Shown here: in pieces, positions 1-9,315 of the stretch
Layout: each line of letters opens with the position of its first letter
Position numbering within the stretch: the stretch's first letter is position 1
The notes under the pieces: model-generated
Seen by the model: the letters and a program-made list of their open reading frames with translations, nothing else
What the model was told of the DNA's origin: nothing
Database searches by the model: none
From: Chamaea fasciata
Lineage: Eukaryota; Chordata; Aves; Passeriformes; Sylviidae
NCBI GenBank assembly: GCA_029207755.1
Contig: JARCOQ010000005.1
Coordinates: 64,553,414 to 64,617,413 of the forward strand
Reading direction: 5' to 3'
DNA: 64,000 nt
Position numbers and translations under genes: made by a program

Positions 1-341
1 CTGGGGGCCGGGGCACAGTCTGGCACAACGTTTCTTTTCTCTTTGATCTTCCAAAGGATGCAGAAGGCACATGAAATCCCATACATTATGCAGTCCTTCC
101 TTGTCGTGTGATGCACCAGCAGCCAGCTTGTAAATGCTTACTCCCAGCCAGGGAAGGTATGATGATCAGTGGGCAGGAGGGGATATTCTGGAGACCCCCT
201 CCTCTGCTGCCATCCCTGCGCTTCCGTCTTTGCACCGTCCTCTACCGGCTCTTTCTGTGTGTGTCTCCGTCCCCTTCCTGGCGGCGCGCTGGGAACACAG
301 TGTCCCCGGTGTTCTTGGCTCGCGTGTCCCACGACGCGACA

Positions 342-354
342 GTTGCCTGGAAAC
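342..354. promoter_or_regulatory. RFX X-box motif
   Basis: The bases GTTGCC-T-GGAAAC form an inverted pair of RFX half-sites with a 1-nt spacer and fit the X-box consensus RYYNYY-N(1-3)-RRNRAC. RFX X-boxes are typical of ciliary gene promoters (established knowledge). Its location in a GC-rich patch about 80 bp before an ATG supports a regulatory role, but binding is not shown. Confidence 0.5.
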
Positions 355-424
355 CGCCTCCGGCTGACACCATCACCGCCCCAGATTCAGCCAGCCCCGC
401 GTTCCTGAGCCTTCTGCTAACAAG

Positions 425-574
425 ATGGCCGAGGAGAACCGGGGCAAGCGAGGAGGAGGAGAGCTTTCTGGCCCGGCTGGCGAGCTTGAAGCCCCACAGA
501 AGGAGCTGGTGGAGGGGAGCAGATGGCTTCCCTGGGCAGGGGAACACAGCATCTTGCTCTGGGATGTTTGCTGA
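425..574 (+). CDS. Short unassigned ORF, 49 aa, weak candidate first exon
   Basis: The ATG at 425 lies in an AACAAG-ATG-G context (purine at -3, G at +4). The frame runs 49 codons to TGA at 572-574. It begins MAEENRGKRGGGELSG and is rich in E and G at the N terminus. I recognise no family. It may be the start of a multi-exon plus-strand gene, an upstream ORF, or chance; the ATG coincides with a YY1-type AAGATGGC motif, which often contributes an ATG without coding. No strong splice donor follows. Confidence 0.12.
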   Translation: MAEENRGKRGGGELSGPAGELEAPQKELVEGSRWLPWAGEHSILLWDVC

Positions 575-1669
575 ATTCAGTCTGGACACACGGTTCAGAC
601 AGAAGATCCAGCTGTAGCTGGAATATGGGATCATTAGGTCACGGCTCAGAAAAAAAACAACCAACCAACCAAAACACCAACTCCGTGTACTAACTGATCG
701 CATTAAAGGAGCTGGACTCGGCTCCTGGAGCAGGGCCACAGATTTCGTTATTCCACAGTCAGCTCTGAAGAGAGGGAGATGTCCTCCTTCCAGTGCCCCA
801 AACCAGCTCTAAATGGGGCTGGAGGGGATAGAAATCTCCTTCTCATGTCCTAGAGTCAGATGGGCACAGGGGCCCTATGGGCTGAAGCCACCTTACTGTT
901 AGTCCCATTCCCAGATAATGAAACCTGCAATCCTACCTCCTCACTCTGATTTAGCATCCCATTGGAAAGCAAAGGCAGGGGGCTTAGTTGAGGCACTTGC
1001 CACCCTTAGCACTTCAGTGTTGGTATAAATGTTACCTGAAAGATTTTTTCATCGAGTCAGACATGAGCCTGCAGCAACAGAGAAGAGCAGGAGACCTTCA
1101 AAGTCTGCCCGCATCACCTGACATGCACTTCGATGTACCTTGTTGCCATGACACCCTCATAGAGACATGGTTGAATTTGCACCTCTTTCTTCTCATCTCC
1201 CTCCTCCAGCTCTTCCTCCATCTTCCCAGAGGTTCAAATCACCCTTGGGGCAGAGAAGGAGCCCTCCATCTGAGGACATTTTCACTGCTGGCTCCAAATC
1301 AGGACTCATCAGCAGCTGGTAATGATGTTCCCATCTCCCCTCAGCAGGGAGGGATGAAGTCATAAGGCACAACCTCCGAGCTGCTATCACAGCTCTAGGG
1401 GACAGGTGGATAGAAAGAGTCATTTTGGCTGCCACCGATCCATCACCCTGAGTTTTTCATCTCATTTTCTACATCTGACTCAGCCTGATGCTTTGATGGG
1501 TAATGGCAGCAATATGCAGGGGACCTAGAAATGAGAGGGAAACACAATAGCAAGCAAACTGTTGCCAACTTTCCCAGTTTTCCACGGAAAATCCATAAGG
1601 AAAAATCCTCCAGCAACTGAGAGCAGTTTTATAGTAAAAGGTAGAAAGGCCTTAGAGGCTCCAAAGCCT
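575..1669. other. Intergenic, nothing recognised
   Basis: Unique-looking, CpG-poor DNA between the promoter-like patch and the first CR1. It holds no coding exon, RNA gene or repeat that I recognise. Confidence 0.5.
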
Positions 1670-2122
1670 CATAGAATCATAGTTTGTGTTGGAAGGGACC
1701 TTTAGGGGTCACCAGTACAATGTCCCTGCAATGACCAGGGGCACCTTGAACTACATTGTATTGCTCAGAGCCTCATCCAACCTATCCCTGAATGCTTCCA
1801 GGCGTGGGGCACCCACCACCTCTCTAGGCAACCTGTTCCAGTGTTTCACCACCCTCATTCTAAGACTTTTTCCCTTCCCTGTATCCAATCTAGAACAAAC
1901 CTCTTTTAGTTTGAAACCTCTAACCCCTATCATATCACAACAGGCCCTGCCAAAAAGTCCCTCTCCAGCTTTCCAGTTGACACCCTTTAGGTACTGGTAT
2001 AAGGTCTCTCCAGAGCCTTCTCCAGGCTGAACAACTTCAACCCTCTCAGCCAGTCTTCTTAGCAGAGATGCTTCAGCTCTCTGATCATGTGGCCTCCTTT
2101 GGACTGGATCCAGCACGTTCAT
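1670..2122 (-). mobile_element. CR1 LINE fragment, 5'-truncated, with canonical 3' end
   Basis: Read on the minus strand, this ends (at 1670-1682) in CTATGATTCTATG, the characteristic CR1 3' terminus. Before it, the minus-strand frame gives a degraded reverse-transcriptase ORF C-terminus, including GFKLKE and HWNRLPREVV, which are hallmark CR1 ORF2 tail motifs, followed by LEAFRDRLDEAL. The frame is open for 123 codons (2122 to 1751), so this is a fairly young or well-preserved copy, but only the last few hundred bases of the element are present, as is usual for CR1. There is no poly(A) tail, as expected for this family. It is not capable of autonomous movement. Confidence 0.92.
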
Positions 2123-3695
2123 CAGCCATAGAAGGGTCTCTTGTGGGAAAACACAGGATAAGGGACCTTCTCTGAACCATAAACCTTACTCTGAAAATTA
2201 CAGGTATGCCCAAAGATGTTCCAGCTCCACAGCAAAAGGAGGGTGGAAGTCTTTTTTCTAACACACAGGGGCCAGCAAAGCATGAGTCAACTTGCAACAG
2301 GCAGGACAATTGATCTGATTGAACACTTGCCTCAGGGCAAGGGCTCTGACACACAGAGCCACATTTTTGGAGGCTGAAGCTTGTGCTTTCAGGTACAATG
2401 CCAGTGACAGAACTGCAAACCAGCTGACAAGGGTTTGCAGTCCTCATTGTAATTTCCTGTAGGAAAGCTATTACCCTTGTGAATAAAAATAGCCAGCCAC
2501 TCTCCTGTGAGGCACCTTGTATTACCTGGTGAGAATGGCAGCGTGGGAGCTGACTTGCTGCACATTCACACCTAGCTCACCTCAATCTGTTTGCACACTC
2601 AGGCTTTGTGAAGGCTGGGGAGCGCTCACCCTTCCCTTGTTGCCAATGCAGGTCACAGAAACATTAGCTTTGGTCAGCTGGTGGCCAAAATAAACAGACA
2701 ACAAGTCCAAGAGACTGTGTGCTGAGGTCAGCAGCTCTCTGTGGTCATCTGCAGGTCACCACAACCCTGCAGAGATGCCCAGGATCAGCGTGCCTCTGCA
2801 TACGCACAGAGCAGTTAATTATTCATTAGTGTGAAAGAGGCACAATTAAAGTGACCCTGGTATGGCTGAGGGGATCATCCCACTCCAGCACGGGGCATTC
2901 CAAACACTTTATGTCTTGCTCTGCAATTTAGAAGAGACAGATGGTTGCAGAAGAGGAAATAATCTTTTCCACCTGCCAGCCGTAGAAAGTGTTGTCAATA
3001 ACACTATCTTCACATAAAGGCAGTCAGCTGGAGGGACAGAGCAACCACATGATATGACAGCTCAGAAGATTTGGGCTCTTCTACACAGCACAGCAATCCC
3101 GACCATGGGGTAGGAATCATGGTACAAACCTACCCTGGCCCAGCCAAGCACAGGTGGTCCAAATTGGAAATAATTCTTAGTTGTCTTCATATTACTCCAA
3201 TTCCTGGCCCCCTGACACAATGAAATTGAGAAAGGATATCTCTAGCATAACACTTGAGGTTCAGAAAAAGGAATAAAAGGAATTGTAAGACCAGGTCGAT
3301 CCACCACAGGCATTAATGCAGAAAGATCCTTCCAATTTGAACTATGGACTAGAGGTGTCAGCTGGCAACATTCTGAGAGAAAACCTGAAAATTAAGGAAG
3401 CTACAAATATGAGACTCCAATAGTCAGAGTTGAGGCACACTGGTGAGGCACCAGACACAGTTACATTCCATTGCTGCTACTGCTTAGACAGCTGGCTGGA
3501 CAGAGGGATGTGGCTAGCAGCACCATGGGCTTGGCAACCCTTCTCACCATCGTGGCTTGCACTGGTAAAAGGAACTGAATAGGGAGAATGAGAGTCACAC
3601 AGGAAACCTGCAGGATGGAACTCTGTCCTCTGCCTGTGCTACACCATGGCTTACTTATTTCCATGTTTCTTGAACTACTTTGCCTACAGAAATGC
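2123..3695. other. Intergenic region downstream of DNAL4, nothing recognised
   Basis: No coding exon, RNA gene or identifiable repeat seen. AT-moderate, CpG-poor sequence between a CR1 and the DNAL4 polyadenylation site. Confidence 0.5.
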
Positions 3696-3699
3696 ACAT

Positions 3700-4699
3700 A
3701 GAGACATTTTACTGAACTTTTATTGTAAAAACACAGTTCCTTAGGTTTTATAAATAAGCCATACACGCAACATAGTTACGCTCATTCCATCCTCCAACAC
3801 CAACAGCTTTAAAAAATGAAACAGGCTAAAAGAATCCAAGTCCAGAGACACATTAGGTTTCTGATGACCAAGTTATATTTCACATGGAGCCTCCAAACAA
3901 GATGCTGAAAGTACACAGCACTTGCAACACCCCCGGGAACTGACAGGGAGGCATTTGAGCCTTAAAAAGAGCTCTCACCCACTCCCCAGGCATCGTCAGG
4001 CATCGTCAGCCGCCTGTGTTTTCATGCTGTCTCAGTGCGCTGTGGGTGAGAAAGGAGGGGGCAGTTTGCATAGCAACCTCCTACACCCAGGCAGCTCAGC
4101 TGTTGTACCCTCCCAAAACAGCAGGGAAGGGCAATCTGGGACTGCTTCCCTGTGGCTCACACCTCCACAGGCAGCCTGAAGGGAGACCCTTTGTGCTGTC
4201 AGGTCTGCACAGACATCACAGAAGGGAGGAAGAATGCTAAGCAGCATCCACAGAGAGGAAAGACAGGTGCTGGTCAGAGCCATACTACATGGTAGCAGAG
4301 AAAGCAGAGGAGAACGGAAAATTATGTGGAGTAAATGGGAGTTAAAAAACCCATAAGGCTAGATAGCACCTTTTTGCTTTTGCTTTCCCCTGCTAGCACT
4401 GCTGTGCAGTGTGTTGTGAGATTACCTATTCCTCACTTCCCTCCTGCTCTAGCTCAAACACCAAGGAAAGAGCCATAGACAGATGAGAAATCCCACAAGC
4501 AAGGACAGGACAACTTAGCAAGTTTATACACACACAGGCACCAACTTTATGTATCCCACAGAACTGTTACGTCAGTATGAAAAAAAGAAATCTTGACATT
4601 AAAGTATTAAAAATAAAGCCCCACCTCCAGATCATACAAAACTTGTCAAAAGCAGGAAGAAATCTCTCGTATTCAGCAAGTCTGGGACCCAGCCAGGGG
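3700..4699 (-). other. DNAL4: DNAL4 3' UTR (predicted)
   Basis: About 1 kb of non-coding sequence follows the DNAL4 stop codon on the minus strand and ends just after an AATAAA signal at 3724-3719. No other canonical signal was found between it and the stop, so this is the likely transcript end. It contains a small tandem duplication (GGCATCGTCA twice, around 3989-4008). Confidence 0.6.
3719..3724 (-). terminator. DNAL4: DNAL4 polyadenylation signal AATAAA
   Basis: TTTATT on the plus strand reads AATAAA on the minus strand. About 25 nt downstream the minus strand is T/G-containing (CTATGTGCATTTCTGT), consistent with a downstream element. It is the first canonical signal after the stop codon. 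Confidence 0.6.
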
Positions 4700-6655
4700 T
4701 TAGGAGCACTTCCAGACGCATACAGCCAGGCTGCCACCAAAGAACATGTACAGCAGGTTCTTCACCTCATGAGTGATCTCAAAGCCAAAACCTTCCCCAA
4801 TCACCACATGCCAGGAGGACCCAAATTTCTTGTCCATCGTCTCTTTGATCATCTTGGCAGCGCTCTGGAGAACGTTAAGGAAGACAGCATAGGATGAGAC
4901 AAAGCAACCAGGAAGGTTTTATGGAAACATCTGCCTAGTCTTCTCCTCCCTTTAAGACTACTCAAGCCATGGGCAACAGGTATAGCAGCTGCACTGCAGG
5001 AATTGGGAGCTCCCCAGAGGTACACCCAAGGGTAGAACTGGTCTCAGCAGCCTCCAGCACAGCAGCAAGGAGAAATTAAAGAAGTGTATCAATTCTGTTG
5101 TTCACACAGTCTGAAGCAAGAGTTCTGCCTCAGATGCTGCTGGAGTTATGCTGGTTGCAGTGACCATAAGAGCAGATTCAGGTCACTAAGCCTCAGCTAT
5201 TTTTACAGGAGCCCGTTTTTTTTACCTCCAGCTAATTACCAAAACACCAAAAGTAGGCTGACTTTTAAAAGGCTCACTTCTCCTTGATCACACCCTGCTT
5301 GATCCAAAAAAAAAAAAAAAAAAAAAGCAAGAGGAAGATTTTGCAGTGACAGGCAGTGCCCTGTCCATGAAGCAAGGTATGTTCTCCCTTTATTGTTGGT
5401 CTTCAAGCCAAGAGGGAATACTTAACAGACTTTCATGAACTTATCCCCAAAACAAGAGACTCCATGCAGTTCTGAACCAATCCCTCAGGACACAGGGCAT
5501 TTTATGAACAGTGGAAGCATGTCTCAAGAAGGCAGGATAAGCAAGGAGGTAAGGTTTGGGAACCAGCACCACTACTAATCTCTGCAAAGTGCTATTATGG
5601 ATCTTGCAGACCAAGGGAACTGAATCTGAGATCTAGCAAAGCTTTTTGCCTCCTTCTACCCTAGCTCAGTGCGGAGAGAGAGTAATAGGATGTCAGGATG
5701 TGACTCTGCTCTGCCCTGCACCCTTATCCCTGCTCCTCCAGATTCCCTGAGCTGCAGTAACAGCGGGCTGCCTATTTTGGGAGGTGGCTGGTACCTCATT
5801 GTTGGTGGCATGCTTCTCACACGCTGTGACACACAGCTCCATAGTCTCTACACGCATCTCCTCCGGCATGTCCGAGTGCTGGAAAGAGCAAACAGACAGG
5901 ATAACTAAGCAGAAAAATAAGAGCAGGACACAAGACAACAGTAAGTTGCTCTAACTTCTGCATTGGCTCTATCAGGGGCTCAGATGTAGTAAATATGAAA
6001 ATTGCTGACTGCATTATAAGTGAGCCATTCCTCCAGCCAATGAGGAATTCCTCCTGACCTACATGAAAACCAGCACTGTGTAAGTACAGCTTAAAGGAGG
6101 AGATTAAGACATTTGCCAGTTTTTCTGCTATAAGATAAAGGGAAAGCACACTAACACTGTTTCAACCACAGTCCTTAATTATTGCTATATGAGTAACAAA
6201 GAACTCTAAATTACTCAGCCTTTTCTTCTGATTCTGCTATCTGGCTGGCTACCAAGATCTTTTGCTCCAGCTTCTCTAGGACAAAAAGCAGGCTGCATCC
6301 AAAACACAGAGAGGGCTCCAAAGGCATTGTGCTCTGAATCTGTTTGATGGATCACCTTGCCTCAGGCTTTGTCTGGCTGACATGGGGAACACCGGAGCTA
6401 TTAGATTTCCCCATGAGAGGTCAAGGACAGGGAGAAAGCAGCAGTGACAACCAGGATGTCTCCACAGGACCAGCAGTACACATGTTCTCACAGTAGCTAC
6501 TCAGCAGGAGAAGGACAGTAAGAATGAAGGCAGATTTTCATACCTCTGGCACTGCTAAATGTGTAATCCATCCCCCTCCTTACCCTAATCAGAGGAAAAC
6601 TGTGAAGCCTTTTATAATCAGCCTCATCCTTTTTTTCCTCCTCAGTTTCTTCCAT
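4700..6655 (-). CDS. DNAL4: Dynein axonemal light chain 4 (three coding exons)
   Basis: Small light chain of the LC8/DNAL4 family, a subunit of axonemal outer-arm dynein; it acts in motile cilia and probably elsewhere. Coding exons on the minus strand are 6655-6584 (24 codons from ATG, beginning MEETEEEKKDEADYKR), 5878-5795 (28 codons, HSDMPEEMRVETMELC...) and 4864-4700 (54 codons plus TAA, ending YMFFGGSLAVCVWKCS). All junctions are phase 0 with clean GT/AG sites. The total is 106 aa against 105 in human, with near-identity over the dynein light-chain fold (about residues 20-106, including GSSWHVVIGEGFGFE). The start is fixed by the human N-terminus and a purine at -3. A non-coding first exon in the CpG island (7859 upward) splices to the ATG exon; its acceptor, around 6690-6725, is not certain. 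Introns are 930 and 705 bp. Confidence 0.96.
5306..5326. repeat. A21 homopolymer in DNAL4 intron
   Basis: An uninterrupted run of 21 A on the plus strand inside the last DNAL4 intron. No retrotransposon body was recognised next to it. Confidence 0.9.
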
Positions 6656-7858
6656 GGTGCTTCCACAGAGACTCCAGGAAGGGGCAAAGGGGCTACCTGG
6701 AGTTCAGCAAAGTGCTGTGGCAGAGCCAGCTGAGAGGAACAGGGCTCTGTGTTCCTCTCTTCAGCAGGAGGAGTCACTTCTTGGCCTAGAGGACACTGCT
6801 TCAACAAAAAACAAACACAGGCAAGAGACAGATGGCTTTCAATTAAAACAAAAGGCAAACGAAACCGTAACGAGAATATCATGCTATCTCACTCGCCATT
6901 TCCTCAACAGCACCTTCACACCCCACTTAGAGTCTTAGCTCATAGACCATTAATGCAAACAAACTATTAAATCATACCTTTTTCCATAAATGACCACAGC
7001 ACTTCCCAGAAGCACCAGTGGAGCTTGAGGGAAGAGCTGAGCCAAGGTACAGCTTTCAAGAAAGGACAAGAGAACAATATATCAGGCACTACTACTCTTG
7101 ATTAATTCCAAAAGGATTTTCCCAGGACACTATTATCTGCAATAGTTTCAAACTGCACATGACAAGAGAAGGGTAGGAGTACTTCAGGCACAGAATCTGC
7201 GTACTTGTCTGGACAGAAACGTTTAACAGGAACATCTTGGTCTCGTTTGTGCACTTGTTCCTCAGATCCCCGAACATTTGTCAGCTGGGGAAGGCCATAT
7301 GGGAAAACTCTGGACGTGCCTCAGGGCCTCATTACCAGCCTGCTTGCCTCTACTCGGGCAGCGCAGAGGCACAGCACTCACTGAGAGATTCAGAGCACTT
7401 CACCGCGGTCCTCCCTCTGGTTCTTTCACCCAGAGCAAAGGCATCTTCCTCTCCTACCCAGGGGGAGCAAGAGGGAGCCCATATTAAAAGGGAAACGAAA
7501 CCAACACGGTGTCAGGCGACACACCATTTATGCCACGTACTGAGAGCTGTTGGCTAAAGCACCGAGTCAGACCACCAACCGTCACATGGGGGCCGTGGGA
7601 CGCGCAGGTGCCCCAAACCACCACCTCCGCAGGAGGTCCGCCTCACTGTCGCCACCCCCGGGAGCCACTTCAGTACCCACCCCCAGCCCGGGGCGTGCCC
7701 GGGGCCACCGTCCGAGGGTGTGAGGCAGCGGAACCGGCCCCAGCGGACCACACACCCGATGCAGCGCCGCCACGCCGGTCCGCTACCCTCGTCCGCGCGG
7801 AGAAAGAGCTCGGCCAGCGGCGCTGAGCGGCACCGCGGAGCTCCGGGCGCGGCCTCAC

Positions 7859-7950
7859 CTGCGCGGTCGCCACAGCGCAGCGTCGTTGCTAAGGAAGAGC
7901 CGTTCTTGTCATAGCAACCGAGGCGGGAAGTCCCGCCCCCCTCGGCGTCC
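7859..7950 (-). other. DNAL4: DNAL4 non-coding first exon (predicted)
   Basis: The minus-strand sequence ends in GCGCAG|GTGAGG, a strong splice donor within the CpG island. It contains no ATG that continues into the DNAL4 frame, so it would be 5' UTR. The upstream boundary is a guess because the start site cannot be read directly. Confidence 0.55.
7885..7918. repeat. DNAL4: Inverted repeat of RFX-like half-sites in DNAL4 exon 1
   Basis: GTTGCTA (7885-7891) and its exact inverse TAGCAAC (7912-7918) are separated by 20 nt. GTTGCY is the RFX X-box half-site, but a true X-box has only a 0-3 nt spacer, so these would be two weak sites or a hairpin in the 5' UTR rather than one composite site. Confidence 0.45.
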
Positions 7951-8204
7951 ACTGGACGGGGCGCGCCGCCCGGCGCGTCTGATTGGCGGCCTCCCTGCCG
8001 GCCGCCGCGCGGGGCCTTGAGGCGCTGGTGGCAGTGGGGTGGCCACGGAACGCCTGTGTTGTGCCGCCCCCCAACCTGGTGTCTGGCAGCTTAATATTTT
8101 TCTGACTTAAAACGCCTTAGGGATCTAGTTCTAGTTATTTTTTTCTTTGAATCAATAAGGTTGAATATAAGAACAAGAAGCGATTTGGGGCAATTTTGGT
8201 TTTT

Positions 8205-8540
8205 TTAAATCACAGAATCAGGTTAGAAAGGACTTCTGAGATCATGGTCCTACGTATGACCGAGCACCACCACCATGTCAACTAGACCATGGCAGTAAGT
8301 GCCACATCCCGTCTTTCCTTAAATACCTGCAGGCACGGTGACTCGGCCACCTCCCTGGGAAGCCCATCCCAATTTCTAATCACTTTCTGTGAAATAGTTC
8401 CTCCTCATGTCCAACCTGAACCTCCCCGGTGCAGCTAAAATGTGTCCTCTCGTCCTCTCTAGTTGCTTGGGAGAAGAGGCTGACTCCCACCCGGATACAA
8501 CCTCCCTTCAGGGAATTGGAAAGTGATCAGGTCACCCCCC
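8205..8540 (-). mobile_element. CR1 LINE 3' fragment (part 1 of an interrupted copy)
   Basis: Similar to the 3' region of avian CR1 elements read on the minus strand. The plus strand shows the typical CCTCCCTGGGAAGCCCATCC and GTCCAACCTGAACCTCCCC blocks and starts with a degraded CACAGAATCA end. It is older than the 1670-2122 copy. Similarity stops near 8540 and resumes, colinearly, at about 9142. Confidence 0.85.
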
Positions 8541-9141
8541 ATCTTATCAATGCTAGGAAACCGACTCCTTAGAGACTTCAGCTTCCTCAGGAAGAGTCTG
8601 GGAAATGAGCCCGTAGGGTGTGCACACACCACCGCTGCTGCTGACACGGCGTGACAGAGAAAAATACCAACTCTATCGCGTGGGAGATCTATGCCTTCCT
8701 TCCTCTCAGCCATCTCACAAACACAGTACTAATGTCAGCTTCAGGGTCCCCATGTCACTCTTGACTGACTTCGGTTAGGGTGATGAGAGTGAGGGCTCCT
8801 GACTAGAGCTTTGATGTCGTCCGATATCCCTTCTGGTTAGAAGTGTTACTTCAGCTCTTTACGCGCACAGTGGCTCACAGCTCATTGTTTTTAGGGGTCT
8901 CCACTACACGAATTCCCTCTCCCCTAAGGCCCATGGGAATCTGATATTTGCATACTAGGTGATGTCATCCTCCTCCTCATGGTCTCGGGTGGTTCACTAT
9001 CTTGGAGGAGAGGGGAGCAGCGGGGGCCATACCCAACGGTAAGGGAATTTACACAACAACTCACCCAACCAACAACTCATTATCCTCATTAACTTGTGAC
9101 ATTGGAACTTTGTATCAGCTTTCAAACAATTTATTCTCTAC
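8541..9141. other. Unidentified 0.6-kb segment interrupting a CR1
   Basis: About 600 bp without CR1 similarity separates two colinear CR1 pieces. It could be a nested insertion. I tested it for LTR-type TG...CA ends with matching short target duplications and found none at the best-fitting junctions. No coding frame of note. It ends in an AT-rich stretch with TTTATT near 9130. Confidence 0.4.
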
Positions 9142-9315
9142 AGTTGAGCCTCCTCCCCTCCAGGCTGAACAATCCCAGCTCCCTCAGCTGCCCTTCACAG
9201 GATTCGTGCTTCAGACTCTTCACCAGCTCCACTGATCTCTGGACATACCCCAGCACCTCAATGTCCTTCCTGAACTGGGGGTTCCGGAACTGGACACAGT
9301 TCTCATTGTGTTGGA
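9142..9315 (-). mobile_element. CR1 LINE fragment (part 2 of the interrupted copy)
   Basis: The plus strand shows the standard CR1 block CTCCAGGCTGAACAATCC, then a 'last CAGCTCC' segment, GACATACCCCAGCACCTC and AATGTCCTTCCTGAACTG. This is the part of CR1 that lies immediately 5' of the 8205-8540 piece in element orientation, so the two are most simply one insertion later split. Confidence 0.85.

Larger units (their letters stand above)
250..574. promoter_or_regulatory. GC-rich promoter-like patch, possible 5' end of the upstream gene (SUN2 by synteny)
   Basis: A small CpG-containing patch in an otherwise CpG-poor left edge. It holds a near-palindromic RFX X-box (342-354) and a YY1-like AAGATGGC element (422-429) that overlaps an ATG. 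In human the gene beyond DNAL4 is SUN2, also on the minus strand, so its promoter or a non-coding first exon would be expected about here. A usable minus-strand splice donor (GTAAGC) ends near 138-143. No SUN2 protein sequence is visible, so the assignment rests on gene order only. It could equally be the promoter of an unannotated plus-strand transcript. Confidence 0.35.
7560..8075 (-). promoter_or_regulatory. DNAL4: DNAL4 CpG-island promoter
   Basis: Dense CpG and high GC, flanked by AT-richer DNA. It contains a minus-strand exon ending in CAG|GTGAGG at 7859/7858, so transcription probably starts near 7920-7960. No TATA box is seen, as expected for a housekeeping or ciliary CpG promoter. 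RFX-type half-sites lie inside the presumed first exon. Nothing shows a plus-strand gene starting here, so a bidirectional role is possible but unsupported. Confidence 0.75.

Noticed and set aside
5306..5326. A21, T25 and A17 runs (5306, 19350, 44279) as tails of retroposed genes
   Set aside because: No cDNA-like or SINE body next to any of them and no flanking target duplications seen.
8541..9141. Solo LTR between CR1 pieces
   Set aside because: TG...CA ends can be drawn, but the flanking five bases do not match as a target-site duplication.
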